Source: UBA1443 sp964445745 (GTDB lineage Bacteria > Omnitrophota > Omnitrophia > Omnitrophales > Aquincolibacteriaceae). Taken from it: a stretch of DNA of 20,718 nt. The translations under genes and the position numbers were made by a program. Below, piece after piece: positions 1 to 7,168 of this stretch; position 1 is the first letter of the stretch; each line of letters opens with the position of its first letter. The DNA is taken from contig CAYULU010000030.1 of assembly GCA_964445745.1 (NCBI GenBank), forward strand, positions 1 through 20,718. The letters run 5' to 3'. The notes under the pieces were generated by a model that worked only from the letters and a program-made list of their open reading frames with translations, made no database searches and was not told where the DNA came from.

Positions 1-108
1 TGCTAACCTGTTTATCCCGGTTGGGCTAAACAAGCATCAACAAGTTTTTGGGTTGACCTGAAAACAGTCTCCACAAAAACTTATGCTAACCTGTTTAGGA
101 GGAAAATC
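1..108 (+). promoter_or_regulatory. rph upstream region with a 14-bp direct repeat
   Basis: The 14-mer TGCTAACCTGTTTA occurs at 1-14 and again at 84-97, where its end merges into the AGGAGG ribosome binding site (97-102) of rph. Positions 9-32 can also fold as a short hairpin (TGTTTA with TAAACA, and CCC with GGG around a GGTT loop). A clear -35/-10 pair is not obvious. The 11-mer core TAACCTGTTTA recurs upstream of the hsp20 genes (2974-2984), so an operator is plausible but unproven. Confidence 0.45.
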
Positions 109-819
109 GTGAGAATTGACGGCAGAAAATCCAACCAGTTAAGAAAAGTTAGCATTCGAAAAAATTATTTGAAATTTGCGGATGGGGCTTGCTTGATTGA
201 AATGGGCGATACGAAAGTTGTGTGTTCGGCGAGTGTGGAAAACAAGGTGCCGTTTTTCTGCAAAGCCGAAGGGAAAGGCTGGGTGACCGCGGAATACGGC
301 ATGTTACCGAGGTCTTGTTCTGAACGTATTCAGCGTGAAGCGTCGAGGGGAAAGCAGTCGGGGCGAACTCAGGAAATTCAACGTCTTATCGGTCGCAGTC
401 TTCGATCCGTCGTTGACCTGAAAAAACTGGGGGAGAGAACGATCTGGATTGATGCCGATGTGATTCAGGGTGACGGCGGCACACGGACGGCTTCGGTCAC
501 GGGCTGTTATCTCGCGCTATCCCTGGCGGTCAAAAAATTACTGGAAGATAAAGTTTTAGCTGAGAACCCTCTGATTGACTCGGTGGCCGCTGTGAGCGTC
601 GGGGTGGTTCACGGAGTACCGATGCTTGATCTCTGCTATGCAGAGGATTCGAAGGCTGAAGTGGATATGAATGTGGTTATGACCGGTTCAGGAAAGCTGG
701 TCGAGGTTCAGGGAACGGCCGAAGGTCAGCCTTTTTCAGAAATCACACTCAACAAGTTACTGAGGCTTGCCAAAAATGGGATTCGGCAACTTTCAGCGAT
801 TCAGAAAAAAAATGGATAG
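109..819 (+). CDS. rph: Ribonuclease PH
   Basis: RNase PH is a phosphate-dependent 3'-5' exoribonuclease that trims the 3' ends of tRNA precursors in the cytoplasm. The 236-aa product has the family's usual length of about 238 aa. Visible family blocks are the N-terminal DGR motif, the phosphate-binding stretch RGKQSGRTQEIQRLIGRSLR near residues 80-100, the GGTRTAS block near 125, and the catalytic region with DLCYAEDSKAEVDMN near residues 175-195. The start is GTG at 109, supported by AGGAGG at 97-102 with 6-nt spacing; the protein begins MRIDGR as in the family. The stop overlaps the rdgB start by 8 nt, the common rph-rdgB arrangement, indicating co-transcription and probably translational coupling. 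Confidence 0.97.
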   Translation: MRIDGRKSNQLRKVSIRKNYLKFADGACLIEMGDTKVVCSASVENKVPFFCKAEGKGWVTAEYGMLPRSCSERIQREASRGKQSGRTQEIQRLIGRSLRSVVDLKKLGERTIWIDADVIQGDGGTRTASVTGCYLALSLAVKKLLEDKVLAENPLIDSVAAVSVGVVHGVPMLDLCYAEDSKAEVDMNVVMTGSGKLVEVQGTAEGQPFSEITLNKLLRLAKNGIRQLSAIQKKNG

Positions 820-1444
820 AGCAAACAAACCGATCCGGTTGCTGGTTGCAACAGGCAATCAAAAAAAACTGGGAGAACTTCGTGAACTCCTCAGGGATTT
901 TCCGATCCAGTTGTTAAGCCTTAAGGATTTTCCGGGGATCCAGGAAGTCGAGGAAACCGGTCTTACATTTGAGGAAAACGCGAGGATCAAGGCGCTTGGA
1001 TACGCCTCGGCCAGCGGGTGTTTGACGCTCGGCGAAGACTCGGGTATCTCCTGCGATGCCCTGGACGGGCGACCCGGTGTTTTTTCGGCGAGGTTTTCGG
1101 GTCACGAGAAAGATGATCAAGCGAATAATCGAAAGTTGCTGGAAACTCTCGAAAACGTACCGGATGATAAACGAACAGCGCATTATACTGCGGCGATCGT
1201 TCTTGCCGAACCTGGCCGGGAGATTTTTTCTGCGATTGGAAAAGTTCACGGTTTTATTAATCGTGAACCGTGCGGTCGCGGTGGTTTCGGATACGATCCA
1301 ATTTTTTATTATCCGCCCTTCGGGAAAACCTTCGCGGAAGTCCCGATCGAACGGAAGCATGAAGTCTCGCATCGCTCAAAGGCTCTTCGCAAAACGAGGA
1401 TGTTCCTTGAGCAATATGTGATTGACCGGGTTCGAAATGGGTAA
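812..1444 (+). CDS. rdgB: XTP/dITP (non-canonical purine NTP) pyrophosphatase
   Basis: This HAM1/RdgB-family enzyme hydrolyses dITP, XTP and ITP to monophosphates, keeping deaminated purines out of nucleic acids. The 210-aa product shows the nucleotide-binding start (LLVATGNQKKLGEL), the T-F-EENA-KA segment, the EDSG catalytic block with DALDGRPGVFSARF, and the C-terminal GRGGFGYDPIF and SHRSKAL motifs. The open frame extends upstream to a TTG at 767 and an ATG at 776, but homology supports the ATG at 812, inside the last codons of rph. No strong Shine-Dalgarno is visible there, which fits coupling to rph translation. It is the last gene of the rph-rdgB unit; a long hairpin follows 6 nt after the stop. 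Confidence 0.96.
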   Translation: MDRANKPIRLLVATGNQKKLGELRELLRDFPIQLLSLKDFPGIQEVEETGLTFEENARIKALGYASASGCLTLGEDSGISCDALDGRPGVFSARFSGHEKDDQANNRKLLETLENVPDDKRTAHYTAAIVLAEPGREIFSAIGKVHGFINREPCGRGGFGYDPIFYYPPFGKTFAEVPIERKHEVSHRSKALRKTRMFLEQYVIDRVRNG

Positions 1445-1450
1445 TGATGG

Positions 1451-1528
1451 GTGAGAATTAGGGAGCGTTTTGTGCTAACGGACCGTTTTTGGGTCCTGTC
1501 CAATCACGAACACCCCCTTAATTCTCAC
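1451..1528. repeat. Imperfect ~78-nt hairpin between rdgB and tRNA-Val
   Basis: GTGAGAATTA (1451-1460) is an exact inverted repeat of TAATTCTCAC (1519-1528). GGG (1461-1463) adds three pairs with CCC (1515-1517) across one bulged T. Further inward, GTTTTGTG (1467-1474) can pair with CACGAAC (1505-1511) with one bulge, and GGACC (1480-1484) pairs with GGTCC (1492-1496). There is no T-tract on either side, so it is not a classical intrinsic terminator. It may be an mRNA 3'-stabilising structure, a processed RNA or a remnant of a palindromic mobile element. Confidence 0.6.
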
Positions 1529-1544
1529 AGAATAAACTCTTAAC

Positions 1545-1573
1545 TTGAAGTCGTCGCGCTTATCATCTACAAT
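1545..1573 (+). promoter_or_regulatory. Sigma-70-type promoter of tRNA-Val
   Basis: TTGAAG (1545-1550), a 17-nt spacer and TACAAT (1568-1573) form a good housekeeping promoter. It would start transcription about 20 nt upstream of the mature tRNA 5' end. The same -10 hexamer is used in the candidate thrS promoter. Confidence 0.65.
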
Positions 1574-1598
1574 TCTGCCTCCGCAAGGGTCTCCCCGT

Positions 1599-1675
1599 GG
1601 GCGGTTAGTTCAGTTGGTTAGAACGCTACCTTGACATGGTAGAAGTCAGAGGTTCGAGTCCTCTACCGCCCACCA
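1599..1675 (+). tRNA. tRNA-Val(GAC)
   Basis: A complete cloverleaf can be drawn. The acceptor arms are GGGCGGT (1599-1605) and ACCGCCC (1665-1671). The anticodon stem is CTACC/GGTAG around the loop TTGACAT, with GAC at 1633-1635. The T-arm contains GGTTCGAGTCC. Discriminator A1672 is followed by an encoded CCA (1673-1675). A short T-run (1677-1681) follows directly and overlaps the end of the convergent hsp20 gene. Confidence 0.96.
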
Positions 1676-1680
1676 CTTTT

Positions 1681-2364
1681 TCAATCTATGACCACCTTCT
1701 GGGGTGTCTCCGATACTTTTGATTTAGGCAAGGAGATCACCAAAACTCCATTTTTATAATCGGCCTTGATATTCGATTCGTCCACAGGGCCGGGGAGGGG
1801 GACGCTTCTGTGAAAGGCCCCATAACTTCGTTCTTGTGCATAAAAACCCGAAGCGTCATCTTTTTTCTCTGAAGAAGTTTCTCTCATCCCTTCGATGGTT
1901 AACATGCCTCGGGCGACAGAGATACTGATTTTATCTTTTTCAAGGCCCGGGAGGTCGCTCTTAACGATATAGGTGTTTCCCGTTTCTTCGATATCAATGG
2001 CTGGAGTGAAATTGAGGTCGCTGTCCGCGGGAAATCCGGCGATCAGAGGCGAGCCGAATGTGAACGCATGGCGCATCAGGCTGTTGATCCGCCGGGACAT
2101 GGAATCAAATTCGTCCCAAGGGTCACTGCTTTGAGAATTGCTTGAGAACGTATAGGGCAAGATGTTTTGACGCGCTACAGATTTGAAAGTTGCGGGCGTT
2201 TGATGAACAATATCCCTGGAGGCTGATTTCCCGGATGGCTTGTCCTGCGGTTTGGATTTTGTGTGTTGGCCGATCAGCAGGGCCGTTTGGGCGACCGATG
2301 AAATGGCCAGAAATATAACAAGAATGATTAACCAGCGGTTGTTGGATGAACGCGTTTCCGTCAT
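1681..2364 (-). CDS. Membrane-anchored Hsp20/alpha-crystallin-family small heat shock protein
   Basis: Small heat shock proteins are ATP-independent holdases. The C-terminal ~110 residues of this 227-aa protein form an alpha-crystallin domain: AIDIEETGNTYIVKSDLPGL, then GMLTIEG, then the YGAFHRSVPLP segment and KNGVLVISLPK. Unlike the neighbouring copy, it has an N-terminal extension: a short polar start, one hydrophobic segment (residues about 11-32, RWLIILVIFLAISSVAQTALLIG), a Lys/Ser-rich linker, and a WDEFDSMSRRINSLM helix typical of bacterial Hsp20 N-arms. The hydrophobic segment lacks an obvious signal peptidase site, so a signal anchor placing the chaperone at the membrane or in the periplasm is inferred. 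The start ATG is preceded by GAGGGAGGA. It lies downstream of the second hsp20 gene on the same strand, across a terminator-like hairpin. Confidence 0.88.
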   Translation of the reverse strand: MTETRSSNNRWLIILVIFLAISSVAQTALLIGQHTKSKPQDKPSGKSASRDIVHQTPATFKSVARQNILPYTFSSNSQSSDPWDEFDSMSRRINSLMRHAFTFGSPLIAGFPADSDLNFTPAIDIEETGNTYIVKSDLPGLEKDKISISVARGMLTIEGMRETSSEKKDDASGFYAQERSYGAFHRSVPLPGPVDESNIKADYKNGVLVISLPKSKVSETPQKVVID

Positions 2365-2385
2365 GATAAAGTCCTCCCTCTTGTT

Positions 2386-2427
2386 TTAAAAAGATTCCGC
2401 CCCCAGGACAAAATCCAGGGGGCGGAA
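2386..2427 (-). terminator. Intrinsic terminator (or partial terminator) between the two hsp20 genes
   Basis: On the minus strand, TTCCGCCCCC and GGGGGCGGAA (plus-strand arms 2395-2404 and 2418-2427) form a perfect 10-bp GC-rich stem. An inner GGA/TCC pair closes the loop, and the stem is followed by a T-run (TCTTTTT). Only about 20 nt, which hold the ribosome binding site, separate the T-run from the start of the downstream gene. No independent promoter fits there, so incomplete termination is likely. Confidence 0.8.
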
Positions 2428-2432
2428 TGGAA

Positions 2433-2888
2433 CTATTTTACATCGACTTTGATTTGTTTCGGCTTGGCTCGTTCTGATTTGGGCACCGTGACTTCCAGAA
2501 CGCCGTCTTGATAGACCGCGGTGACTTTGTCAGAGTCAACCTCGGTCGGCAGTTCAATTGCGCGATGGAAAGTTCCAAAAACACGCTCGGAGTAATAGTA
2601 CCCTTTTTCCTTGTGCCGTTCTTCGGCTTTTCGTTCGCCCTTGATCGTTAATGTGTTTCCAATGACCGAGATATCGATATCTTTTTTGTCGATTCCCGGG
2701 ATATCCGCGCGGAGTACAAAGTGGGCGTCCTCCTCCCTCAGATCTAGACTGGGGGCGAAGGAGGAAATATTTTCTTGCGAACCCCGTCTTAACGAGGATG
2801 AAAAGAGCCGGTTAATGTCTCCGTGGAGATCCGCCAGCATATCAAACGGATCCATCCATTGGTTTTCTTTGCGAATTAGGTGATTCAT
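2433..2888 (-). CDS. Cytoplasmic Hsp20/alpha-crystallin small heat shock protein
   Basis: This is a typical 151-aa bacterial class A-like small heat shock protein. It has an amphipathic N-arm (WMDPFDMLADLHGDINRLF), then an alpha-crystallin domain (PSLDLREEDAHFVLRADIPGI, GNTLTIKGERK, FGTFHRAIELP, QDGVLEVTVPK) and a short charged C-tail. It probably binds unfolding cytosolic proteins. The open frame extends to 2954, but the ATG at 2888 is chosen because AAGGAGGG lies at the right distance and the preceding 22 residues look unlike the family. It is the first gene of a two-hsp20 unit divergent from thrS. No CIRCE inverted repeat is visible upstream, so HrcA control is not supported. Confidence 0.94.
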   Translation of the reverse strand: MNHLIRKENQWMDPFDMLADLHGDINRLFSSSLRRGSQENISSFAPSLDLREEDAHFVLRADIPGIDKKDIDISVIGNTLTIKGERKAEERHKEKGYYYSERVFGTFHRAIELPTEVDSDKVTAVYQDGVLEVTVPKSERAKPKQIKVDVK

Positions 2889-3213
2889 GATTGGACCCTC
2901 CTTATTTCTTGTGTTGAGAATTGGAAAATCTGAGATTAAAGATTCAGGAAGCATGCCAATTCCGGAAATTTCATAACCTGTTTAAATTTAAGAAGATAAG
3001 AAAGAATTATTTTTGCGAAGAGATGTATCAGTGTGAATAATTGACACATCTTAAGTGTGCGAAAATTTCACTGCGAACCAACAACCGGGAAACGATGATT
3101 TTCATAATCCGATAATACGTAATGAGTTAGGAAAAAAGTTGCGGCTTTTGCCGTCTACAGGTACAATACGCGACATTTTCAACAGGAGGGGATTCTTCTA
3201 GATTCAATCAAGC
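2889..3213. promoter_or_regulatory. Divergent intergenic region between hsp20 and thrS
   Basis: This AT-rich 325-nt stretch contains four visible elements. The 11-mer TAACCTGTTTA lies at 2974-2984, shared with the rph leader. A near-perfect inverted repeat pairs GATGTATCA (3022-3030) with TGACACATC (3042-3050). TGAGAATT occurs at 2915-2922. The thrS promoter lies at 3139-3167. A weak minus-strand promoter (TTATCT, 17 nt, TTATGA) would overlap the 11-mer, making it a candidate operator of the hsp20 genes. No gene is evident. Confidence 0.45.
3139..3167 (+). promoter_or_regulatory. Candidate thrS operon promoter
   Basis: TTGCGG (3139-3144), a 17-nt spacer and TACAAT (3162-3167) lie 47 nt upstream of the thrS ATG. 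This gives a leader of about 40 nt containing AGGAGGGG (3184-3191). Confidence 0.6.
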
Positions 3214-4941
3214 ATGTCAGACGCTAACGATTATGAGCCGATTTACCGGCTCCGGCATTCTGCCTCACATATTCTTGCCCAAGCAGTCCTTGATCTTTAT
3301 CCCGGAACCAAGCTGGCGATCGGTCCTGTGATTGATGAAGGCTTTTATTATGATTTTGACTCGCCGGTGAATTTTCAGGATGAGGATCTCCCGAAAATTG
3401 AAACAAGGATGCGGGAAATTATCGATTCTTCACAGCCGTTTTCGGAACGATCTGTAGATAAAGAGGAAGCGAGAAAATTTTTCCGGGAACGGAATGAGAC
3501 GTATAAGCTCGAGATCATCGAGGGGATCCCGGGCGATCGGGTTAATTTTGTTCAAAACGGTCCTTTTATCGATCTCTGCGGCGGGGGCCACGTACAAAAT
3601 ACGAATGAGATTAAAGCTTTTAAGTTGCTGTCTGTGGCGGGAGCTTACTGGCGTGGAAACGAGAATAATCCGATGCTTCAACGAATTTACGGAACTGCGT
3701 TCCTGAGCCAAAAGGACCTGGATGCCCACCTTAAGCAACGTGAGGAAGCGCAGAAGCGGGATCATCGTAAAGTTGGCAAACAGCTAGATCTTTTCAGCTT
3801 TCATGAGGAAGGTCCCGGTCTACCGTTCTGGAAGCCCAAGGGTTTGATCCTGAAAAATCTTTTGATCACCTTCATGCGGAAAAAGCTTGCGGCCTATGAA
3901 TATGTTGAGATTGAAACGCCGACGATTCTTCGGGATAAATTATGGCGAACATCGGGGCATTGGGACAACTACCGGGACAACATGTTTTTCCTGGAACGGG
4001 ACAAAGAAACTTACGCGATCAAGCCGATGAATTGTCCTGGCGGGTTTTTAATGTACAAAGAGGAAAAACATTCTTATCGGGAACTCCCCCTCAAAGTGGC
4101 GGAGTTTGGGAAGGTTCACCGTTATGAGCGTTCGGGAGTTCTCTCCGGTCTTTTCCGGGTTCGCGGGTTCACGCAGGATGATGCGCATATTTTTACGACG
4201 CCCGAGGGACTCAAGGCGAGCGTCATGGAAACCATCCGTTTTACGGATGAGGTATACAAAACCTTTGGTTTTGATTATCATGTGGAACTTTCGACGCGGC
4301 CGGCTAAATCCATGGGAACCGACGAGCAGTGGCAGGTTGCGACGGATGGGCTCCGGAGTGCCCTGGAGGAACTGAAGATACCTTATAAAGTCAATGAGGC
4401 GGACGGGGCTTTTTACGGGCCGAAAATTGATTTTCATCTCAAGGACGCGATCGGCCGGACGTTGCAGTGCGGCACCATCCAGCTGGATATGAATATGCCG
4501 GAGCGTTTTGACATGAACTATGTCGGTGAAGATGGGGCGGATCACAGGGTGATCATGCTTCATCGCGCAATTTTCGGAAGTCTCGAGCGTTTTATCGGGA
4601 TATTGATCGAACATTACGCCGGGGCGTTTCCCGTTTGGCTTTCACCGGTGCAGATTCGTGTGGCGAACATTGCCGAGCGTCACATCGCTTATGCGGAACA
4701 GGTCGTTTTGCGGCTCAAGCAGGAAGGCCTTCGTGTCGATTCTGATTTTCGATCTGAAAAGATCGGCTACAAGGTGCGTGAATCTGAATTGATGAAAATC
4801 CCGTTTCTCTTTATCGTGGGAGATAAAGAGATCGAAAATCAGTGCGTTTCTGTGCGAACCCGCGGCAAACAGGATCTTGGCGCTCAAAATTTGCCGGATA
4901 TGATTGCGCGGATTCATCAGGAAATCACCGGTCAACATTAA
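3214..4941 (+). CDS. thrS: Threonyl-tRNA synthetase, short form without TGS domain
   Basis: This class II synthetase charges tRNA-Thr. The 575-aa protein is about 65 residues shorter than E. coli ThrRS and begins directly in the N2 editing domain, so the N-terminal TGS domain is absent. Editing-site residues are present: H15-x3-H19 (RHSASH) and C122-x3-H126 (CGGGH). The catalytic core follows, with motif 1 around YEYVEIETPTI, zinc ligands in NCPGG, QDDAHIF and HRAIFGS, and then the anticodon-binding domain (last ~100 aa). The strong AGGAGGGG is 22 nt upstream of the annotated ATG, further than usual. An in-frame ATT at 3202 would sit 10 nt from it, so the start is not certain. It heads the conserved thrS-infC-rpmI-rplT-pheST operon. 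Confidence 0.96.
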   Translation: MSDANDYEPIYRLRHSASHILAQAVLDLYPGTKLAIGPVIDEGFYYDFDSPVNFQDEDLPKIETRMREIIDSSQPFSERSVDKEEARKFFRERNETYKLEIIEGIPGDRVNFVQNGPFIDLCGGGHVQNTNEIKAFKLLSVAGAYWRGNENNPMLQRIYGTAFLSQKDLDAHLKQREEAQKRDHRKVGKQLDLFSFHEEGPGLPFWKPKGLILKNLLITFMRKKLAAYEYVEIETPTILRDKLWRTSGHWDNYRDNMFFLERDKETYAIKPMNCPGGFLMYKEEKHSYRELPLKVAEFGKVHRYERSGVLSGLFRVRGFTQDDAHIFTTPEGLKASVMETIRFTDEVYKTFGFDYHVELSTRPAKSMGTDEQWQVATDGLRSALEELKIPYKVNEADGAFYGPKIDFHLKDAIGRTLQCGTIQLDMNMPERFDMNYVGEDGADHRVIMLHRAIFGSLERFIGILIEHYAGAFPVWLSPVQIRVANIAERHIAYAEQVVLRLKQEGLRVDSDFRSEKIGYKVRESELMKIPFLFIVGDKEIENQCVSVRTRGKQDLGAQNLPDMIARIHQEITGQH

Positions 4942-4961
4942 CAATAACCTTAGGAGGTCAT

Positions 4962-5546
4962 TTGGCTCTCGATCAAAAAAAAGTACGTGCAAACGAGCGG
5001 ATTCGCTCGCCGCAGATTCGTCTTATCGGTCCCGCGGGTGAACAAATCGGCATTACGACCGCGGAGGATGGACTCAAGCGGGCACAGGATGCGAACCTGG
5101 ATCTTGTGGAGGTGGCTTCGACTTCCACGCCGCCTGTCTGCCGAATTATGGATCTCGGAAAGTACCTGTACTCCCTCGAAAAGAAGGAAAAAGAATCGAG
5201 GAAAAAGCAAAAGGTCATTGACGTCAAAGAGGTCAAGATGACCACCAAGATCGAGGATCATGATTACCTGACCAAACTCAGGAATGCTCGTCGGTTTATT
5301 GAGCGCGGAGACAAGGTGAAGCTGACGGTTTTTTTTCGTGGGCGTGAGATTGTTTATGTGAACAAAGGAAATCAGTTGATTGCGCGTTTTGTGCAGGATC
5401 TTTCGGATATCGCGATGGTCGAGCGCAATGACGGACTGGAAGGAAAGTCGATCCAGGTTTATTTAATGAAGATCAATCCGGCGGCCAAGAAGAAGGAAAC
5501 CCCAGGGGGCTTCGCGGTGACTGCTGAACCAACCAAGACAGAGTGA
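4962..5546 (+). CDS. infC: Translation initiation factor IF-3
   Basis: IF-3 binds the 30S subunit, prevents premature 50S joining and proofreads start codon and initiator tRNA. The 194-aa product shows the N-domain (IRSPQIRLIGPAGEQIGI, then DLVEVA and PPVCRIMDLGKY), a lysine-rich linker helix (near residues 70-88) and the C-domain (VKMTTKIEDHDY, KVKLTVFFRGRE). A C-terminal tail of roughly 15 residues extends beyond most homologues. The start is TTG at 4962, 6 nt after AGGAGG; an upstream ATG in the same frame lies inside thrS and is not used. A non-AUG start fits the known tendency of infC toward IF-3-sensitive initiation. Confidence 0.96.
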   Translation: MALDQKKVRANERIRSPQIRLIGPAGEQIGITTAEDGLKRAQDANLDLVEVASTSTPPVCRIMDLGKYLYSLEKKEKESRKKQKVIDVKEVKMTTKIEDHDYLTKLRNARRFIERGDKVKLTVFFRGREIVYVNKGNQLIARFVQDLSDIAMVERNDGLEGKSIQVYLMKINPAAKKKETPGGFAVTAEPTKTE

Positions 5547-5557
5547 GGATAAAAGAA

Positions 5558-5758
5558 ATGCCAAAAATGAAAACCAGCAAGACCATGAAGAAACGTTTTC
5601 GGGTTACCAAGAAGGGAAAGGTGATCGGGAGCAGAACCCTTCGGCGTCACATGATGACGGACCGGAGTCCCAAGAAAAAACGGCAGCTCCGTCGTCCTCT
5701 TGAAGCCCCTAAAGTTCTGGCCAAAGCGATTCAGGCCCGACTTCCGTACGATAATTAA
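5558..5758 (+). CDS. rpmI: 50S ribosomal protein L35
   Basis: This is a 66-aa, very basic protein beginning MPKMKTSKTMKKRFRVT and containing the family's KGKV and TDRSPKKKRQLR segments. The frame opens upstream at 5543, but the ATG at 5558 gives the conserved MPKMKT start. It follows infC by 11 nt, and the SD-like GTGAGGAT overlaps the infC stop. It sits between infC and rplT as in most bacteria, where L20 often represses translation of this operon. Confidence 0.97.
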   Translation: MPKMKTSKTMKKRFRVTKKGKVIGSRTLRRHMMTDRSPKKKRQLRRPLEAPKVLAKAIQARLPYDN

Positions 5759-5791
5759 AAGCCGTCTTAATCGGTAAGAAAGGATACAGCC

Positions 5792-6142
5792 ATGCCAAGA
5801 ACAACGCATACAGTTGCAAGTCGAAGACGAAAAAAGAAGATTTTTAAACGGGCAAAAGGCTTTGTCGGCGGACGACGCACGCTTTTGCGGACAGCGAAAG
5901 AAACTGTCGCTCGGGCGATGGCCTTTGCGACCCGGGACCGGAAACAGCGTAAACGCCAATTCCGTGGGCTATGGAATGCGCGGATTAACGCGGCCTGCCG
6001 TGCAAATGGGACGACCTATTCCCGACTGATTGCAGCGTTGAAGAAAGCCAATATCACGCTCAATCGAAAATCCCTTGCCGAAATTGCCGCGCGGGACGAA
6101 AAAGCTTTTCTGGAAATTCTTAAAGCCGCACAAAAATCCTGA
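5792..6142 (+). CDS. rplT: 50S ribosomal protein L20
   Basis: L20 is an early assembly protein that binds 23S rRNA and, in several bacteria, represses its own operon. The 116-aa length and motifs are canonical: MPRTTHTVASRRRKKKIFKRAKGF at the start (basic N-terminal extension), RDRKQRKRQFRGLWNARINAA in the middle, and ALKKANITLNRKSLAEIA near the end. AAGAAAGGAT provides the ribosome binding site before ATG 5792. Confidence 0.98.
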   Translation: MPRTTHTVASRRRKKKIFKRAKGFVGGRRTLLRTAKETVARAMAFATRDRKQRKRQFRGLWNARINAACRANGTTYSRLIAALKKANITLNRKSLAEIAARDEKAFLEILKAAQKS

Positions 6143-6193
6143 CCGCTGATTTCGTCAGTTGCGAGGGAAACTTCATAAGGCGAAGCTTTCTTT

Positions 6194-7168
6194 ATGATCG
6201 AAGAGATCCGAAAAATCAAGGAGTCCGCACAAGCTGAATTGCAGGGGATTGATTCTGCTGAATCTCTCGAGGCTTTCCGACTCCTTTATTTGGGGAAGAA
6301 GGGGCGTCTGCCGGATCTCTTTAAGAAGTTTGGGAGTATCCCGCCGGAACAGCGCAAAGAAGTCGGCGCTGAATTAAACCGGGTTAAGGAGTGGATTGAA
6401 AGCTCGGTCGCGGAGAGGCGCGGTAAACTGGGGGGCTCAGACAGCGTTCGGGAAAGTTTTGATCCCACCCTACCCGGGATCCCGCCTCATTCGGGAAGTA
6501 TTCATATCCTCCAGCAGACGATCGAAGAGATCACCACCCTCTATGCCCGAATGGGTTTCGAAACGGTGGAAGGCCCTGAAATTGAAACCGAGTTTCATAA
6601 TTTTACGGCGCTCAATATCCCTCTGGATCATCCCTCGCGTGATTCATTTGATACCTTTTATACGGACAAAGGGCAGTTGCTTCGTTCCCAGACATCGACC
6701 GTACAAATTCGGGTGATGCAGTCTCGCAAGCCGCCCTTGCGAATTATTGCGCCGGGTCGCGTGTATCGGCCCGATACCGTGGATGCGAGCCACTCGTTTA
6801 TGTTTCACCAGATCGAAGGACTGATGGTGGATGAAAAAGTGACCTTCAGTGACTTGAAAGGCGTGCTTCATCTTTTTCTGCGCGAGCTTTTTGGCTCTGG
6901 AATTAAACTCAGGTTTCGTCCGCATTTTTTCCCTTTTACCGAGCCCAGTGTCGAGGTGGATATCCAGTGGGGGAAGGGGTGGCTGGAAATTCTTGGCGCC
7001 GGGAGCGTAGATCCCAACGTTTTTGACGCGGTGGGCTATGATAAGTCCCGTGTGCGAGGGTTTGCGTTTGGTCTTGGCGTGGAGCGTATTGCGATGATTT
7101 GTCACGGGATTACCGACATTCGTCATTTTTATGAGAATGATTTGAGGTTTCTACGGCAGTTTGCATGA
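6194..7168 (+). CDS. pheS: Phenylalanyl-tRNA synthetase alpha subunit
   Basis: PheS is the catalytic subunit of the alpha2-beta2 PheRS. The 324-aa protein has an N-terminal coiled coil that contacts tRNA (residues 1-85) and a class II core. Visible blocks are motif 1 at GFETVEGPEIETEFHNF, then LLRSQTSTVQIRVM, motif 2 with GRVYRPDTVDASHSFMFHQIEGL, and motif 3 with GFAFGLGVERIAMI. The ribosome binding site is weak: AAGG (6177-6180) sits in the loop of a possible small CTTC/GAAG hairpin. The stop codon overlaps a small ORF that leads directly into pheT. Confidence 0.97.
   Translation: MIEEIRKIKESAQAELQGIDSAESLEAFRLLYLGKKGRLPDLFKKFGSIPPEQRKEVGAELNRVKEWIESSVAERRGKLGGSDSVRESFDPTLPGIPPHSGSIHILQQTIEEITTLYARMGFETVEGPEIETEFHNFTALNIPLDHPSRDSFDTFYTDKGQLLRSQTSTVQIRVMQSRKPPLRIIAPGRVYRPDTVDASHSFMFHQIEGLMVDEKVTFSDLKGVLHLFLRELFGSGIKLRFRPHFFPFTEPSVEVDIQWGKGWLEILGAGSVDPNVFDAVGYDKSRVRGFAFGLGVERIAMICHGITDIRHFYENDLRFLRQFA

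Noticed and set aside
1451..1528. Intrinsic terminator of rdgB
   Set aside because: Stem is long but has no T-tract on either strand, so ordinary rho-independent termination is not supported.
2889..3213. CIRCE (HrcA) element for the hsp20 genes
   Set aside because: Searched by eye for the TTAGCACTC/GAGTGCTAA inverted repeat; not present. The inverted repeat at 3022-3050 has a different sequence.
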